Source: an uncultured Ilumatobacter sp. (GTDB lineage: Bacteria; Actinomycetota; Acidimicrobiia; Acidimicrobiales; Ilumatobacteraceae). Taken from it: a stretch of DNA of 10,464 nucleotides. The notes beneath the pieces are model-generated. The model searched no databases and was not told where the DNA came from. It worked only from the letters and a program-made list of their open reading frames with translations. The stretch covers positions 1-10,464 of the forward strand of contig CALICC010000311.1 of assembly GCA_938049325.1 (NCBI GenBank). Reading direction: 5' to 3'. Shown one piece after another: positions 1 to 8,320 of the stretch. The position numbers and the translations under genes were made by a program. Each line of letters opens with the position of its first letter. The first letter of the stretch is position 1.

Positions 1-590
<590 letters not shown>

Positions 591-591
<1 letters not shown>

Positions 592-1223
592 TGGATCTTG
601 AAGCAACCAACTACATGGTGCCCAACGTGGTCGAGCAGACAGCTCGCGGCGAGGTGCGCCAAGACCTCTACAGCCGGATGCTGAAAGACAACATCATCTT
701 TCTGCAGACGCCGGTTGACGACACGGTCGCCAGCCTGATCTCGGCGCAGCTGATCCACCTCGAGTCCGAGAACCCCGACAAGGACATCAGCATCTACATC
801 AACAGCCCGGGTGGCGACATCACGGCGCTGTTCGCCATTTACGACACGATGCAGTTCATCAAGAACGACATCGCCACGATCTGCCTCGGTCAGGCAGCTT
901 CTGCAGCAGCGGTCTTGCTCGCGGCCGGAACCAAAGGCAAGCGCCTTGCCCTTCCGCACGCCCGAATTCTGCTGCACCAGCCGTCCGGCCAGGTCGGGTA
1001 CGGCCAGGTGACCGATCTCGAGCTCGCAGCGGCTGAAATCCAGCGAATGCGTGAGATTCTCGACCAGATTCTGGCCAAGCACACCGGCCAGCCCATCGAG
1101 ACCATCAATGCCGACACGGACCGCGACTTCGTCATGGAAGCGCAAGCGGCGCTGGACTATGGCATCATCGACCAAGTAATCACGTCACGTGACTCGGTCG
1201 ACCGCGGTGGTCCGATTCGCTGA
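591..1223 (+). CDS. clpP: ATP-dependent Clp protease proteolytic subunit ClpP (ClpP2-like)
   Basis: 210 residues, the normal ClpP length. ClpP forms a tetradecameric barrel that degrades unfolded proteins fed in by ClpX or ClpC. The catalytic triad is visible: Ser104 in GQAASAAA, His129 in ILLHQP, and Asp179 in DTDRDF. The YINSPGG oxyanion segment is at residues 69-75. The ATG start at 591 has a strong GGAGGA (576-581) nine bases upstream, inside the tig tail, and overlaps the tig stop by one base. The N-terminal NYMVPNVVE segment and the GQAASAAAVLLAAGT block resemble actinobacterial ClpP2, while KGKRLALPHARIL and TGQPIE recall ClpP1. Only one clpP gene is present here, whereas most Actinobacteria carry a clpP1-clpP2 tandem at this position. 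A second copy may lie elsewhere. Confidence 0.96.
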
Positions 1224-1283
1224 CGGGGCAGAAATCGACACGACGTCGGTGTCGGCTCAAATGATCCCCGAGGGGTGGTCCCG

Positions 1284-1297
1284 CATGATGCATGATG
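1284..1297 (+). repeat. Tandem CATGATG repeat in the clpP-clpX spacer
   Basis: CATGATG occurs twice in direct succession (1284-1290 and 1291-1297) in the 126-base spacer upstream of clpX, with ATGCAT at the junction. CATGAT resembles a -10 hexamer, but no matching -35 is evident at 16-18 bases. The role is unknown: it could be a regulator site, part of a promoter, or chance. Confidence 0.45.
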
Positions 1298-1305
1298 TGA
1301 GACCG

Positions 1306-1318
1306 GCCTCGTGGAGGC
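1306..1318 (+). promoter_or_regulatory. Small perfect hairpin in the clpX leader
   Basis: GCCTC and GAGGC flank a GTG loop, giving a five-base-pair perfect stem. It sits 32-44 bases upstream of the chosen clpX start and has no T tract after it, so it does not look like an intrinsic terminator. The GTG in its loop is the first in-frame start codon of the clpX frame but is not favoured as the true start. Structure seen; function unknown. Confidence 0.3.
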
Positions 1319-1336
1319 ACGACGAAGAACGGAACT

Positions 1337-1341
1337 GAGGA
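1337..1341 (+). promoter_or_regulatory. Ribosome binding site of clpX
   Basis: GAGGA lies eight bases before the GTG at 1350. This decides the clpX start: the alternative in-frame GTG at 1311 would add 13 non-conserved residues in front of the family's normal N-terminus. Confidence 0.7.
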
Positions 1342-1349
1342 CTCGAAAC

Positions 1350-2630
<1,281 letters not shown>

Positions 2631-2681
2631 GTCGTTCGGCCCCAGCGCCGACTGATTCCCGTTCGAACACACGAGGACCCG

Positions 2682-3971
2682 ATGGACTTTCAGGCCGCGC
2701 TCGCCTACCTCGACGAGCACATGTCGTACCAGAAGACGGGGCGGATCGATTCGCCGACGGTCGGCCCCATCACGGCGATCTGCTCGGCACTCGGTGACCC
2801 CCAGCTGAGCGCTCCGGTGATCCATGTGACCGGCACGAACGGCAAAGGCTCGACTGTCCAGATGATCTCCCGGCTCCTGATGGCGCAAGGGCTCAAGGTC
2901 GGCACGTATACGAGTCCGCATCTGCAGAGCGTGACCGAGCGCTTCAAGTGCAACGGCGAACCGATCAGTGAGGAAGACCTCGGCGAACAGATCGGCGCCG
3001 TGGCCGACGTCGCGACGCTCGTTGGCGAAGATCCTGGCTACTTCGAGATTCTCACCGCTGCTGCGTTTCGGTGGTTCGCCGACATCGCGGTCGACGTCAT
3101 GGTGATCGAGGTGGGGCTGCTCGGACGATGGGACGCGACGAACATCGTCGAGTCTCAGGTCGCGGTGGTCACGAACATCGGGATGGACCACAACGAGTTC
3201 GCGGGTCCGTCGCTGCGCCACGTGGCTGAGGAAAAGGCTGGCATCGTCAAACCCGGTTCCGCGGTGATCATCGGCGAGACCGATCCCGAACTCGTCGAGA
3301 TATTCCGTGAGGCTGGGGGAGCAACGTCGTTCGCGGTCGGAGCTGACTTCGCCACGATCAGCAACGCGCTCGCAGTCAACGGGCGACTGCTCGACATCCG
3401 CACCCCGACGACGATCTACACCGACGTGTTCCTCCCGTTGAACGGAGCACATCAGGGTGAGAACGCTGCGGTTGCGCTGGCAGCTGTTGAAACGTTCTTC
3501 GCGGCGCCGTTGCCCGAGGACGTGGTGATCGAAGGCTTCGCCGAGGTCACGATGCCGGGCCGGTTCGAGATCATGGGTCGCCAGCCGCTGACGATCATCG
3601 ACGGAGCCCACAATCCGCAGGGCGCCGACAGCTGTGCCGAAGTGTTCTTCGGCGACTTTCATCCCGATGGTCGGCGCATCTTGGTGGCGGCAACGTTGCG
3701 CGACCCGGTCAGCATGCTGGCTGCGCTGCGCGTCGACGACTTCGACATCGTGTTCGTCGCCACCGCGCCGACGCCGCGAGGGGTGCCCGTCGCGGAGCTG
3801 GAAGCGGCTGCGAAGGAGCTCGGCAGTGACCACATCGTCAGCTTCGATACGGTCGAAGAGGCATGTGCCCGAGCGATGTCGTATGCCGACGGTGACGACG
3901 CCATCCTCGTGACCGGCAGCCTGTACACCGCCGGTGCCGCACGCGCTGCACTCGAGTCACTCGCGAACTGA
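2682..3971 (+). CDS. folC: Folylpolyglutamate synthase / dihydrofolate synthase FolC
   Basis: 429 residues, the usual FolC length. The enzyme adds glutamate to dihydropteroate and/or to reduced folates in the cytoplasm, using ATP. It is a Mur-ligase-fold protein: the P-loop TGTNGKGST is at 50-58; the folate/omega-loop segment TSPHLQSVTERF at 77-88; EVGLLGRWDATN at 143-154; the central-domain NIGMDHNEF at 165-173; Lys185 in AEEKAGIVKPG is the likely carbamylated lysine. C-terminal-domain motifs are PGRFE (292-296), IIDGAHNPQG (305-314) and GSLYTAG (412-418). The ATG start at 2682 has GAGGA four bases upstream (2673-2677), slightly close. It follows clpX by 51 bases. In related Actinobacteria valS normally precedes folC; it is absent here. 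Whether it does both the synthase and polyglutamylase reactions cannot be told from sequence alone. Confidence 0.95.
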   Translation: MDFQAALAYLDEHMSYQKTGRIDSPTVGPITAICSALGDPQLSAPVIHVTGTNGKGSTVQMISRLLMAQGLKVGTYTSPHLQSVTERFKCNGEPISEEDLGEQIGAVADVATLVGEDPGYFEILTAAAFRWFADIAVDVMVIEVGLLGRWDATNIVESQVAVVTNIGMDHNEFAGPSLRHVAEEKAGIVKPGSAVIIGETDPELVEIFREAGGATSFAVGADFATISNALAVNGRLLDIRTPTTIYTDVFLPLNGAHQGENAAVALAAVETFFAAPLPEDVVIEGFAEVTMPGRFEIMGRQPLTIIDGAHNPQGADSCAEVFFGDFHPDGRRILVAATLRDPVSMLAALRVDDFDIVFVATAPTPRGVPVAELEAAAKELGSDHIVSFDTVEEACARAMSYADGDDAILVTGSLYTAGAARAALESLAN

Positions 3972-3997
3972 GCGCTCGACGCGCCGTAGGTCCGCGA

Positions 3998-4810
3998 TTA
4001 CGACGGGTTGTCGAACTCGGGGAAGTCGATGCGCAACGTGGCGTTGTCGATCGTCCCGTTGAACTGATCGGTCGCCGGGTCGATCGTGCCGTCGTTGCTC
4101 AGCTTGCCGCCGACCGACAGCGGAATGGAGCGGTCGAAGACGAGGGGACCGATGTCGACGGTCTTCGTGTTGTCGGTGATCGCGGCGCCGAGTGAACCGT
4201 CGGTGTTCACGGGCCAGACACGGAGACGGACGGTGGTGCCGATGCGCTCGCACCGGATGCGGTACACCTCGCCCGGAGTGATCGAGCTTGCGCCGAGGAA
4301 GACATCGTCGACGGTGCCCTTGAGTCGGCACGAGGGGTTGCCGTTGTCGATCTGGATCTTGAATTGGCTCGTCTCGTTGAACAGGCCGCGCTGCATCACG
4401 TTGTTGCCGTTGTCGTTGGACCCGGCTGTCGCGTTGGTTGTGTCGAGGTTGACGTCGGCACTGAACCAGAAGTCGCGTGTGCCCGGGTTGAGAAGCCCGA
4501 GGTTGCCCGTGTTCGTGATGCGCAAGACAGCGCGGGGCGCCGTCGGGCCCGTGCTGTGGTCGGGAAAGTCTGCGGCCGACCCATTGCCGCTGATGCCCGG
4601 CGCGCCGATGATTTCGCCACCGTTGGTCGAGACGACCGCGATCTCGGTGAATTCGCCTGAGCTCCCGATGTTGACGGGGTTGATCGGGTTGCCGACCGAC
4701 TGTGAGTCGAACCGAACGGTGATGCGCTTGTCGATGCACGCTGTCGCGAGCAGAGACATGGCGATCACGGCAACGGCACCGCGCAACTGATTCGGACGTC
4801 GATGCTTCAT
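3998..4810 (-). CDS. Putative lipoprotein with laminin-G / concanavalin-A-like domain
   Basis: 270 residues on the minus strand, the only gene in this orientation. The N-terminus has Arg/His/Lys residues, a short hydrophobic stretch (GAVAVIAMSLLATA) and Cys25 in LLATAC, which fits a relaxed lipobox, so an exported, membrane-anchored protein is likely. The mature part from about residue 90 to 260 resembles LamG_3-type jelly-roll domains: a FWFSADVNLD strand, an NVMQRGLF segment, two Cys (161 and 187) placed as in secreted LamG proteins and probably disulfide-bonded, a RLRVWPV strand, and the closing pattern VGGKLSND...FNGTIDNATLRI. Such domains usually bind glycans or proteins; the ligand here is unknown. 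The start at 4810 is supported by GGAGG four bases upstream. It converges on folC (26 bases apart) and diverges from ndk. Function is not established; the fold call is from remembered family patterns. Confidence 0.8.
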   Translation of the reverse strand: MKHRRPNQLRGAVAVIAMSLLATACIDKRITVRFDSQSVGNPINPVNIGSSGEFTEIAVVSTNGGEIIGAPGISGNGSAADFPDHSTGPTAPRAVLRITNTGNLGLLNPGTRDFWFSADVNLDTTNATAGSNDNGNNVMQRGLFNETSQFKIQIDNGNPSCRLKGTVDDVFLGASSITPGEVYRIRCERIGTTVRLRVWPVNTDGSLGAAITDNTKTVDIGPLVFDRSIPLSVGGKLSNDGTIDPATDQFNGTIDNATLRIDFPEFDNPS

Positions 4811-4814
4811 GGTG

Positions 4815-4824
4815 CCTCCGGAGG
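4815..4824 (-). promoter_or_regulatory. Ribosome binding site of the lipoprotein gene, within a palindrome
   Basis: On the minus strand GGAGG (plus-strand 4815-4819) precedes the ATG by four bases. It is the right half of the perfect ten-base palindrome CCTCCGGAGG, so the Shine-Dalgarno has an adjacent complementary partner. Hairpin formation would need an unfavourably small loop, so any regulatory role is doubtful; its value is in confirming the start. Confidence 0.5.
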
Positions 4825-4846
4825 TTCCAGTCGATGTGACGCCGGA

Positions 4847-4852
4847 ACACTA
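4847..4852 (-). promoter_or_regulatory. Candidate -10 element for the lipoprotein gene
   Basis: TAGTGT on the minus strand fits the actinobacterial TANNNT -10 pattern and would place the transcript start about 30 bases before the ATG. No convincing -35 is visible at 17-18 bases, so this is tentative. Confidence 0.22.
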
Positions 4853-4927
4853 GGGCGAATCTGTGCCACCTCGGCGCAACGACGAGTGCGCCCGAGATGC
4901 GCGAGTGTTGGAGTCGGTCGATGCAGA

Positions 4928-4933
4928 TAGCGT
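4928..4933 (+). promoter_or_regulatory. Candidate -10 element for ndk
   Basis: TAGCGT (TANNNT) ends eight bases before the ndk ATG. No Shine-Dalgarno is visible upstream of ndk, so a leaderless or very short-leader transcript would fit. The -35 region is weak (TTG at 4908-4910). Tentative. Confidence 0.25.
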
Positions 4934-4941
4934 TGCGAGCC

Positions 4942-5352
4942 ATGTCTGATCGCACTCTCGTACTTCTCAAGCCTGACGCCGTGGAGCGCAAGCTCGTCGG
5001 CCAGATCGTGTCGCGCTTCGAGGCGAAGAACCTCGACGTCGTCGCGATGGACCTCCGTCAGCTCGATGCCGACACGCTCGCGAAGCACTACGAAGAGCAC
5101 GTCGGCAAGGGCTTCTACGGGGAGCTGGTCGAGTTCATGAGTCGTGGCCCCGTCGTGGCCATGGTCATCGAAGGCCCAGAAGACACGTGGGAAGTCGTGC
5201 GGTTGATGATGGGAACCACGAACCCGCGGGGCGCCGCTCCCGGAACAATTCGTGGCGACCTCGGGATCCTCTTCACCGAGAATCTGGTGCACGGCAGCGA
5301 CTCGCTCGCATCCGCCGAGCGCGAGATCAACATCTTCTTCCCGAATCTGTAG
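4942..5352 (+). CDS. ndk: Nucleoside diphosphate kinase
   Basis: 136 residues, the standard length of bacterial Ndk. It transfers the gamma-phosphate of ATP to nucleoside diphosphates through a phosphohistidine, balancing the cytoplasmic NTP and dNTP pools. The phosphate-accepting residue is His117 in NLVHGSDS. Other hallmarks are TLVLLKPDAV at 5-14 (Lys10), the nucleotide-binding MMGTTNPRGAAPGTIRGD (89-106) and the terminal EREINIFFP. The ATG at 4942 is chosen because it begins exactly at the conserved N-terminus; the upstream in-frame ATGs at 4897 and 4921 would add non-conserved residues. No clear Shine-Dalgarno precedes it. It heads the plus-strand run leading into mreB, 118 bases downstream. 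The ndk-mreB neighbourhood is conserved in Streptomyces (from memory). Confidence 0.96.
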   Translation: MSDRTLVLLKPDAVERKLVGQIVSRFEAKNLDVVAMDLRQLDADTLAKHYEEHVGKGFYGELVEFMSRGPVVAMVIEGPEDTWEVVRLMMGTTNPRGAAPGTIRGDLGILFTENLVHGSDSLASAEREINIFFPNL

Positions 5353-5454
5353 TCTGACGGCCGGGGCAAAGACGCCCGCTCGATCGAACTATGTTCTGAA
5401 AACACCGATCTGTGGCACCGTTGGGATGCCCGGATCTACGCTCTGACACATCGC

Positions 5455-5464
5455 GAAGGGAGGG
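5455..5464 (+). promoter_or_regulatory. Strong ribosome binding site of mreB
   Basis: The purine run GAAGGGAGGG ends six bases before the mreB ATG. It is the strongest Shine-Dalgarno in the window and suggests high MreB translation relative to mreC and mreD, whose starts have no good upstream site. Confidence 0.7.
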
Positions 5465-5470
5465 CCAAGG

Positions 5471-6505
5471 ATGGCCCGCAACAACCCACTGAGCTTGGGG
5501 CGCGACCTCGCCATCGACCTCGGCACGGCGAACACCTTGATCTACGTCCGCGGACAGGGCGTGGTGCTCGACGAACCATCGGTCGTCGCGATCAACGCCA
5601 ACGATGGTCGCCCTGTGGCCGTCGGTCTCGAGGCGAAGCGCATGATGGGTCGCACGCCGAACCACATCAAGGCGATTCGGCCGCTCAAAGACGGCGTGAT
5701 CGCCGACTTCGAGGTCTGCGAGAAGATGCTGCGCTACTTCATCCAGAAGGTGCATGCATCGAAGTGGAGTAAGCCGCGCATGGTCATCTGCGTGCCGTCC
5801 GGCATCACTGGCGTTGAACAACGCGCTGTGCAAGACGCGGCGGAGTATGCCGGCGCCCGCAAACCGGTGCACATCATCGAAGAGCCGATGGCAGCGGCGA
5901 TCGGCGCGGACCTTCCCGTGCACGAACCCAGCGGCAACATGATCGTCGACATCGGGGGTGGCACGACCGAGGTCGCGGTCATCTCGCTCGGCGGCATCGT
6001 CACCGCACAGTCGGTGCGCGTGGCAGGCGACGAGCTCGACGATGCCGTGCTGCAATACGTGAAGAAGGAATTCTCGCTCGCCATCGGTGACCGCACCGCC
6101 GAAGAAATCAAGATCCAGATGGGCACGGCGTGGCCGATGGAAGAAGAGATCACTGCCGATATTCGCGGCCGCGACCTCATCTCCGGACTGCCCCGCACCA
6201 TCCAACTCACGACCGAACACGTTCGTGAAGCACTTGCTGAGCCGATCTCTGCAATCGTGGACGCCGTGAAGACAACGCTCGACAAGACGCCGCCTGAACT
6301 CGCTGCCGACATCATGGAAGACGGCATCACGATCACCGGCGGCGGAGCGCTCATCGGTGGACTCGACGAGCGTCTCGCGCACGAGACCGGCATGCCGATC
6401 CGCATTGCCAACGAGCCGCTCTACAGCGTCGTCATCGGTTCAGGTCGCGCGCTCGAGAACATCGATGCGATGCGTGGGCTGATGTCGATGGGCGGCGAAG
6501 ACTGA
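5471..6505 (+). CDS. mreB: Rod shape-determining actin homologue MreB
   Basis: 344 residues, a normal MreB length. MreB forms membrane-associated filaments that position the lateral-wall synthesis complex. Actin-superfamily ATP-binding elements are visible: phosphate-1 loop DLAIDLGTANTLIY (12-25), the connect/catalytic segment HIIEEPMAAAIG (134-145) with its glutamates, phosphate-2 loop IVDIGGGTTEVAVIS (158-172), the adenosine motif ITGGGALIGGL (288-298), and the family-typical PLKDGVIADFE (71-81). No amphipathic leader obvious beyond the short MARNNPLSLGRD start. The spacer from ndk contains TATGTT (5390-5395) and TACGCT (5437-5442), which fit a loose -10 pattern, but neither has a good -35, so it is unclear whether mreB has its own promoter or depends on ndk read-through. 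mreC follows after 28 bases. Confidence 0.97.
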   Translation: MARNNPLSLGRDLAIDLGTANTLIYVRGQGVVLDEPSVVAINANDGRPVAVGLEAKRMMGRTPNHIKAIRPLKDGVIADFEVCEKMLRYFIQKVHASKWSKPRMVICVPSGITGVEQRAVQDAAEYAGARKPVHIIEEPMAAAIGADLPVHEPSGNMIVDIGGGTTEVAVISLGGIVTAQSVRVAGDELDDAVLQYVKKEFSLAIGDRTAEEIKIQMGTAWPMEEEITADIRGRDLISGLPRTIQLTTEHVREALAEPISAIVDAVKTTLDKTPPELAADIMEDGITITGGGALIGGLDERLAHETGMPIRIANEPLYSVVIGSGRALENIDAMRGLMSMGGED

Positions 6506-6508
6506 GCC

Positions 6509-6527
6509 GAGCCGGACTCCGGGGCTC
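6509..6527 (+). promoter_or_regulatory. Possible hairpin in the mreB-mreC spacer
   Basis: GAGCCGG (6509-6515), loop ACT, CCGG (6519-6522), two unpaired G, then CTC (6525-6527) can fold into a stem ending six bases before the mreC ATG, where a ribosome binding site would be expected. No T-run follows, so it is not a classical terminator. It may reduce mreC translation or stabilise the mreB end of a processed message. Inference only. Confidence 0.3.
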
Positions 6528-6533
6528 TCTCTC

Positions 6534-7721
6534 ATGGCGATCTACACCGTCGGCCGACGACAAGTCATCGTCGCGCTGCTTCTCACCGCGGCGCTGCTTC
6601 TCACGCTCGACCTGCGCGGCAACCCGATCCTCGACACGATTCGCGACGGCTTCTCGCGCGCCATGGCGCCGGTCGAAACCGCAACCGAGGTCGTTGCCCG
6701 GCCGATGGAACGGGCCTGGAACTCGTACAGCAACTACGACGACCTCGAACGCGAGAACGAACTCCTCCGAGAAGTCATTGCGCAACAGGCAGGCAACGAT
6801 GCCGCGGCGAGAGCGAGCGTCATCGACTACCAACTCCTGCTCGCACTGAACAACCTGCCGTCGCTGTCGGGGATCGAAACCGAGAAGGCCCAGGTCGTCG
6901 GCGTTGCGTCGAACAACATCGACCAGGTCGTCGAGATCAACAAAGGCAGTGATCAGGGGATCGCCGTCGGTATGCCCGTCGTCAACCAGGCGGGTTTGAT
7001 CGGCAAGATCACCCAGGTCAACGCGACCACCGCCAAGGTGATGCTCGTCACCGACCCGCGGTACGCCGTCGCCGTCGAGATCCTCGCGGGCACCGGCGAA
7101 GGTCTCGGCGATCTGCCCGTCACCGAGAACACGACGCCGTCCGGTGCAACTCCCGAAGAACTCGATGCCATCGAAGAAGCTGCGGGAACGACGAGCACTA
7201 CGGCGCCAGATGCTGACGGTGCGGTGACGAGCACCACCACACCGCTCGATGTGTTCGGCGACGAGTTTCCACTCGCCGAAACCGACGATCAGACGCCGAC
7301 GACCACCACGACGATCGCACCCGACGACGAGGACGAGTCGGTCGATGCGCCGCCGGTGACCGACCCGGATGGCGAGCCGGTGCCGACCACCACGCTGCCG
7401 GTCACGACGACGACCGAACCAATTCAGCTCGAGAAGGAGTTCGGGACACTCGGTGGGCGTGGAGCCGGGCGACCGCCCCAGATCAGCTTCATCCAGAACG
7501 CTCCCTCGTTGGCCGTGCTCGAGGTCGGTGACCTGGTCGAGACGGCGGGCGGTGGCGACAGCCTGGCGCCACCGAACATCCCCGTTGGACGCGTGATCAA
7601 TCGCGCGGATCGACCGGGAGTCGCTGGGCCGCTCTTGGAGATCGAGCTCACCGCTGATCTCGACAGCTTGAACTTCGTGCGCGTCGTCTTGTTCCGCCCG
7701 CTTTCAGAGGTCGAGCAGTGA
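6534..7721 (+). CDS. mreC: Rod shape-determining protein MreC with Thr-rich insertion
   Basis: 395 residues, longer than the roughly 280-330 usual for MreC. MreC is a bitopic membrane protein whose periplasm-like beta domain bridges MreB/MreD and PBP2. Visible order: a short cytoplasmic start, one transmembrane helix at about 10-26 (VIVALLLTAALLLTLDL), a coiled coil around DDLERENELLREVIAQQ (69-85), the first beta subdomain (AQVVGVASNNID to TAKVMLVTDPRYAVAVEI), then residues about 195-313 that do not fit the family: Thr/Asp/Pro/Glu-rich and repetitive. The second subdomain resumes at PQISFIQN and continues with LEVGDLVETAGG, PNIPVGRVI and the terminal FVRVVLFRPL. The ATG at 6534 lacks a clear Shine-Dalgarno; translation may rely on coupling to mreB, 28 bases upstream. 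The stop overlaps the ATG of a seven-codon mini-ORF. Confidence 0.92.
   Translation: MAIYTVGRRQVIVALLLTAALLLTLDLRGNPILDTIRDGFSRAMAPVETATEVVARPMERAWNSYSNYDDLERENELLREVIAQQAGNDAAARASVIDYQLLLALNNLPSLSGIETEKAQVVGVASNNIDQVVEINKGSDQGIAVGMPVVNQAGLIGKITQVNATTAKVMLVTDPRYAVAVEILAGTGEGLGDLPVTENTTPSGATPEELDAIEEAAGTTSTTAPDADGAVTSTTTPLDVFGDEFPLAETDDQTPTTTTTIAPDDEDESVDAPPVTDPDGEPVPTTTLPVTTTTEPIQLEKEFGTLGGRGAGRPPQISFIQNAPSLAVLEVGDLVETAGGGDSLAPPNIPVGRVINRADRPGVAGPLLEIELTADLDSLNFVRVVLFRPLSEVEQ
7185..7424 (+). repeat. Thr-rich low-complexity coding segment inside mreC
   Basis: Repeated ACG/ACC Thr codons encode clusters such as TTSTT, TSTTTP, TPTTTTT, PTTTLP and TTTTEP, separated by acidic stretches (residues about 218-297). 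The composition is that of an extracellular disordered linker, as often seen in secreted actinobacterial proteins. It is in frame with both halves of mreC, so it is part of the protein and not a separate gene. Confidence 0.75.
7706..7710 (+). promoter_or_regulatory. Shine-Dalgarno-like AGAGG before the mreC/mreD junction
   Basis: AGAGG lies ten bases before the ATG at 7721 (the mini-ORF start) and thirty bases before the ATG of mreD. Spacing therefore favours initiation at 7721, and none of the bases directly upstream of mreD looks like a ribosome binding site. Confidence 0.45.
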
Positions 7722-7744
7722 TGGCCGGTTCCGGTCGTCGATGA
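7721..7744 (+). CDS. Possible seven-residue coupling mini-ORF between mreC and mreD
   Basis: ATG at 7721 overlaps the mreC stop (TGATG). It opens seven codons, MAGSGRR, closed by TGA at 7742-7744, which overlaps the mreD start as ATGA. With AGAGG ten bases upstream it is better placed for initiation than mreD itself. A likely role, if translated, is to carry ribosomes from mreC to mreD. The alternative is that a one-base sequencing or assembly error separates the true mreD start (7721) from its frame. No function is claimed for the peptide. Confidence 0.35.
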   Translation: MAGSGRR

Positions 7745-8280
7745 TCGCCGCGTTCCTGCAGAGCTCGCTCATCCGGCTGATTCCCGTCGGCATGGTCGTG
7801 ATCGCGCTCCAGCGCACGATCCTCGTCGACGTCAAAGTCGCTGGCGTGGTGATTCAGATCGTGCTCGCGCTGGTCGCCGCAGCGGGGGCGAGCGGAGGTT
7901 CGGAGAAAGGCGCGGTGGCAGGGTTCGTCCTCGGGTTGATGTACGACCTGGTCGAAGGCACCCCTCTCGGTTCGTCTGCGATTGCGTTCATGCTCGGTGG
8001 CGTCGTCGCTGGGCTGTTGGCGTTGATCGCTGCTGACCCGCAATGGTGGCTCAAGGCGATCTTCGTCGGTCTTGGGGCAATGACGGGCGAGGCAGCGCTT
8101 CCCGTCGTTCGGCTGTTCATCGGCGAAGAGAATCCGTGGCCAGCAGACATGGCCAAGGTGGTGGGCGTCGTGGCCGCCGCCGCTGCGGTCATGAGCCCAC
8201 TCTTGGTCCCGCTCAGTCGGTGGTGCCTGAAGATTCGTGGCCCGAACTGGGTCGCTCCGGCCGAACAACCAACGGTCTGA
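7741..8280 (+). CDS. mreD: Rod shape-determining membrane protein MreD
   Basis: 179 residues, typical of MreD, an integral membrane partner of MreC and PBP2 in the elongasome. Hydrophobic helices can be seen at about 10-24, 33-50, 57-70, 79-98, 105-125 and 137-157. The most characteristic element is GFVLGLMYDLVEGTPLGSSA (61-80), which matches the MreD pattern of Gly-rich helix, Asp, then Pro-Leu-Gly. The tail is short and polar. ATG at 7741 is the first start in this frame after the mreC stop; no Shine-Dalgarno stands directly before it, and it overlaps the stop of the mini-ORF at 7721. MreD is poorly conserved in sequence, so the call rests on this motif, the helices and the position between mreC and mrdA, which together are convincing. 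Confidence 0.9.
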   Translation: MIAAFLQSSLIRLIPVGMVVIALQRTILVDVKVAGVVIQIVLALVAAAGASGGSEKGAVAGFVLGLMYDLVEGTPLGSSAIAFMLGGVVAGLLALIAADPQWWLKAIFVGLGAMTGEAALPVVRLFIGEENPWPADMAKVVGVVAAAAAVMSPLLVPLSRWCLKIRGPNWVAPAEQPTV

Positions 8281-8320
8281 TTTCACGCGGTGCTGCCGCA
8301 CATGACAGTTGTGTGACACG

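Noticed and set aside
1311..1349. Earlier GTG start for clpX at 1311
   Set aside because: It has no RBS at proper spacing, lies in a hairpin loop, and the added 13 residues do not resemble ClpX N-termini.
3972..3997. Shared bidirectional terminator between folC and the lipoprotein gene
   Set aside because: The 26-base convergent gap contains no convincing stem and no T or A tract.
4897..4941. Earlier ATG starts for ndk at 4897 and 4921
   Set aside because: The added residues are not conserved; the family N-terminus begins at 4942.
5353..5400. Terminator after ndk (CGGG...CCCG around 5362-5377)
   Set aside because: Only four pairs form before mismatches and no T-run follows; read-through into mreB cannot be excluded.
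5327..6382. 351-codon open frame on the minus strand
   Set aside because: Antisense to mreB, which has intact ATP-binding motifs; no RBS or domain supports a real gene.
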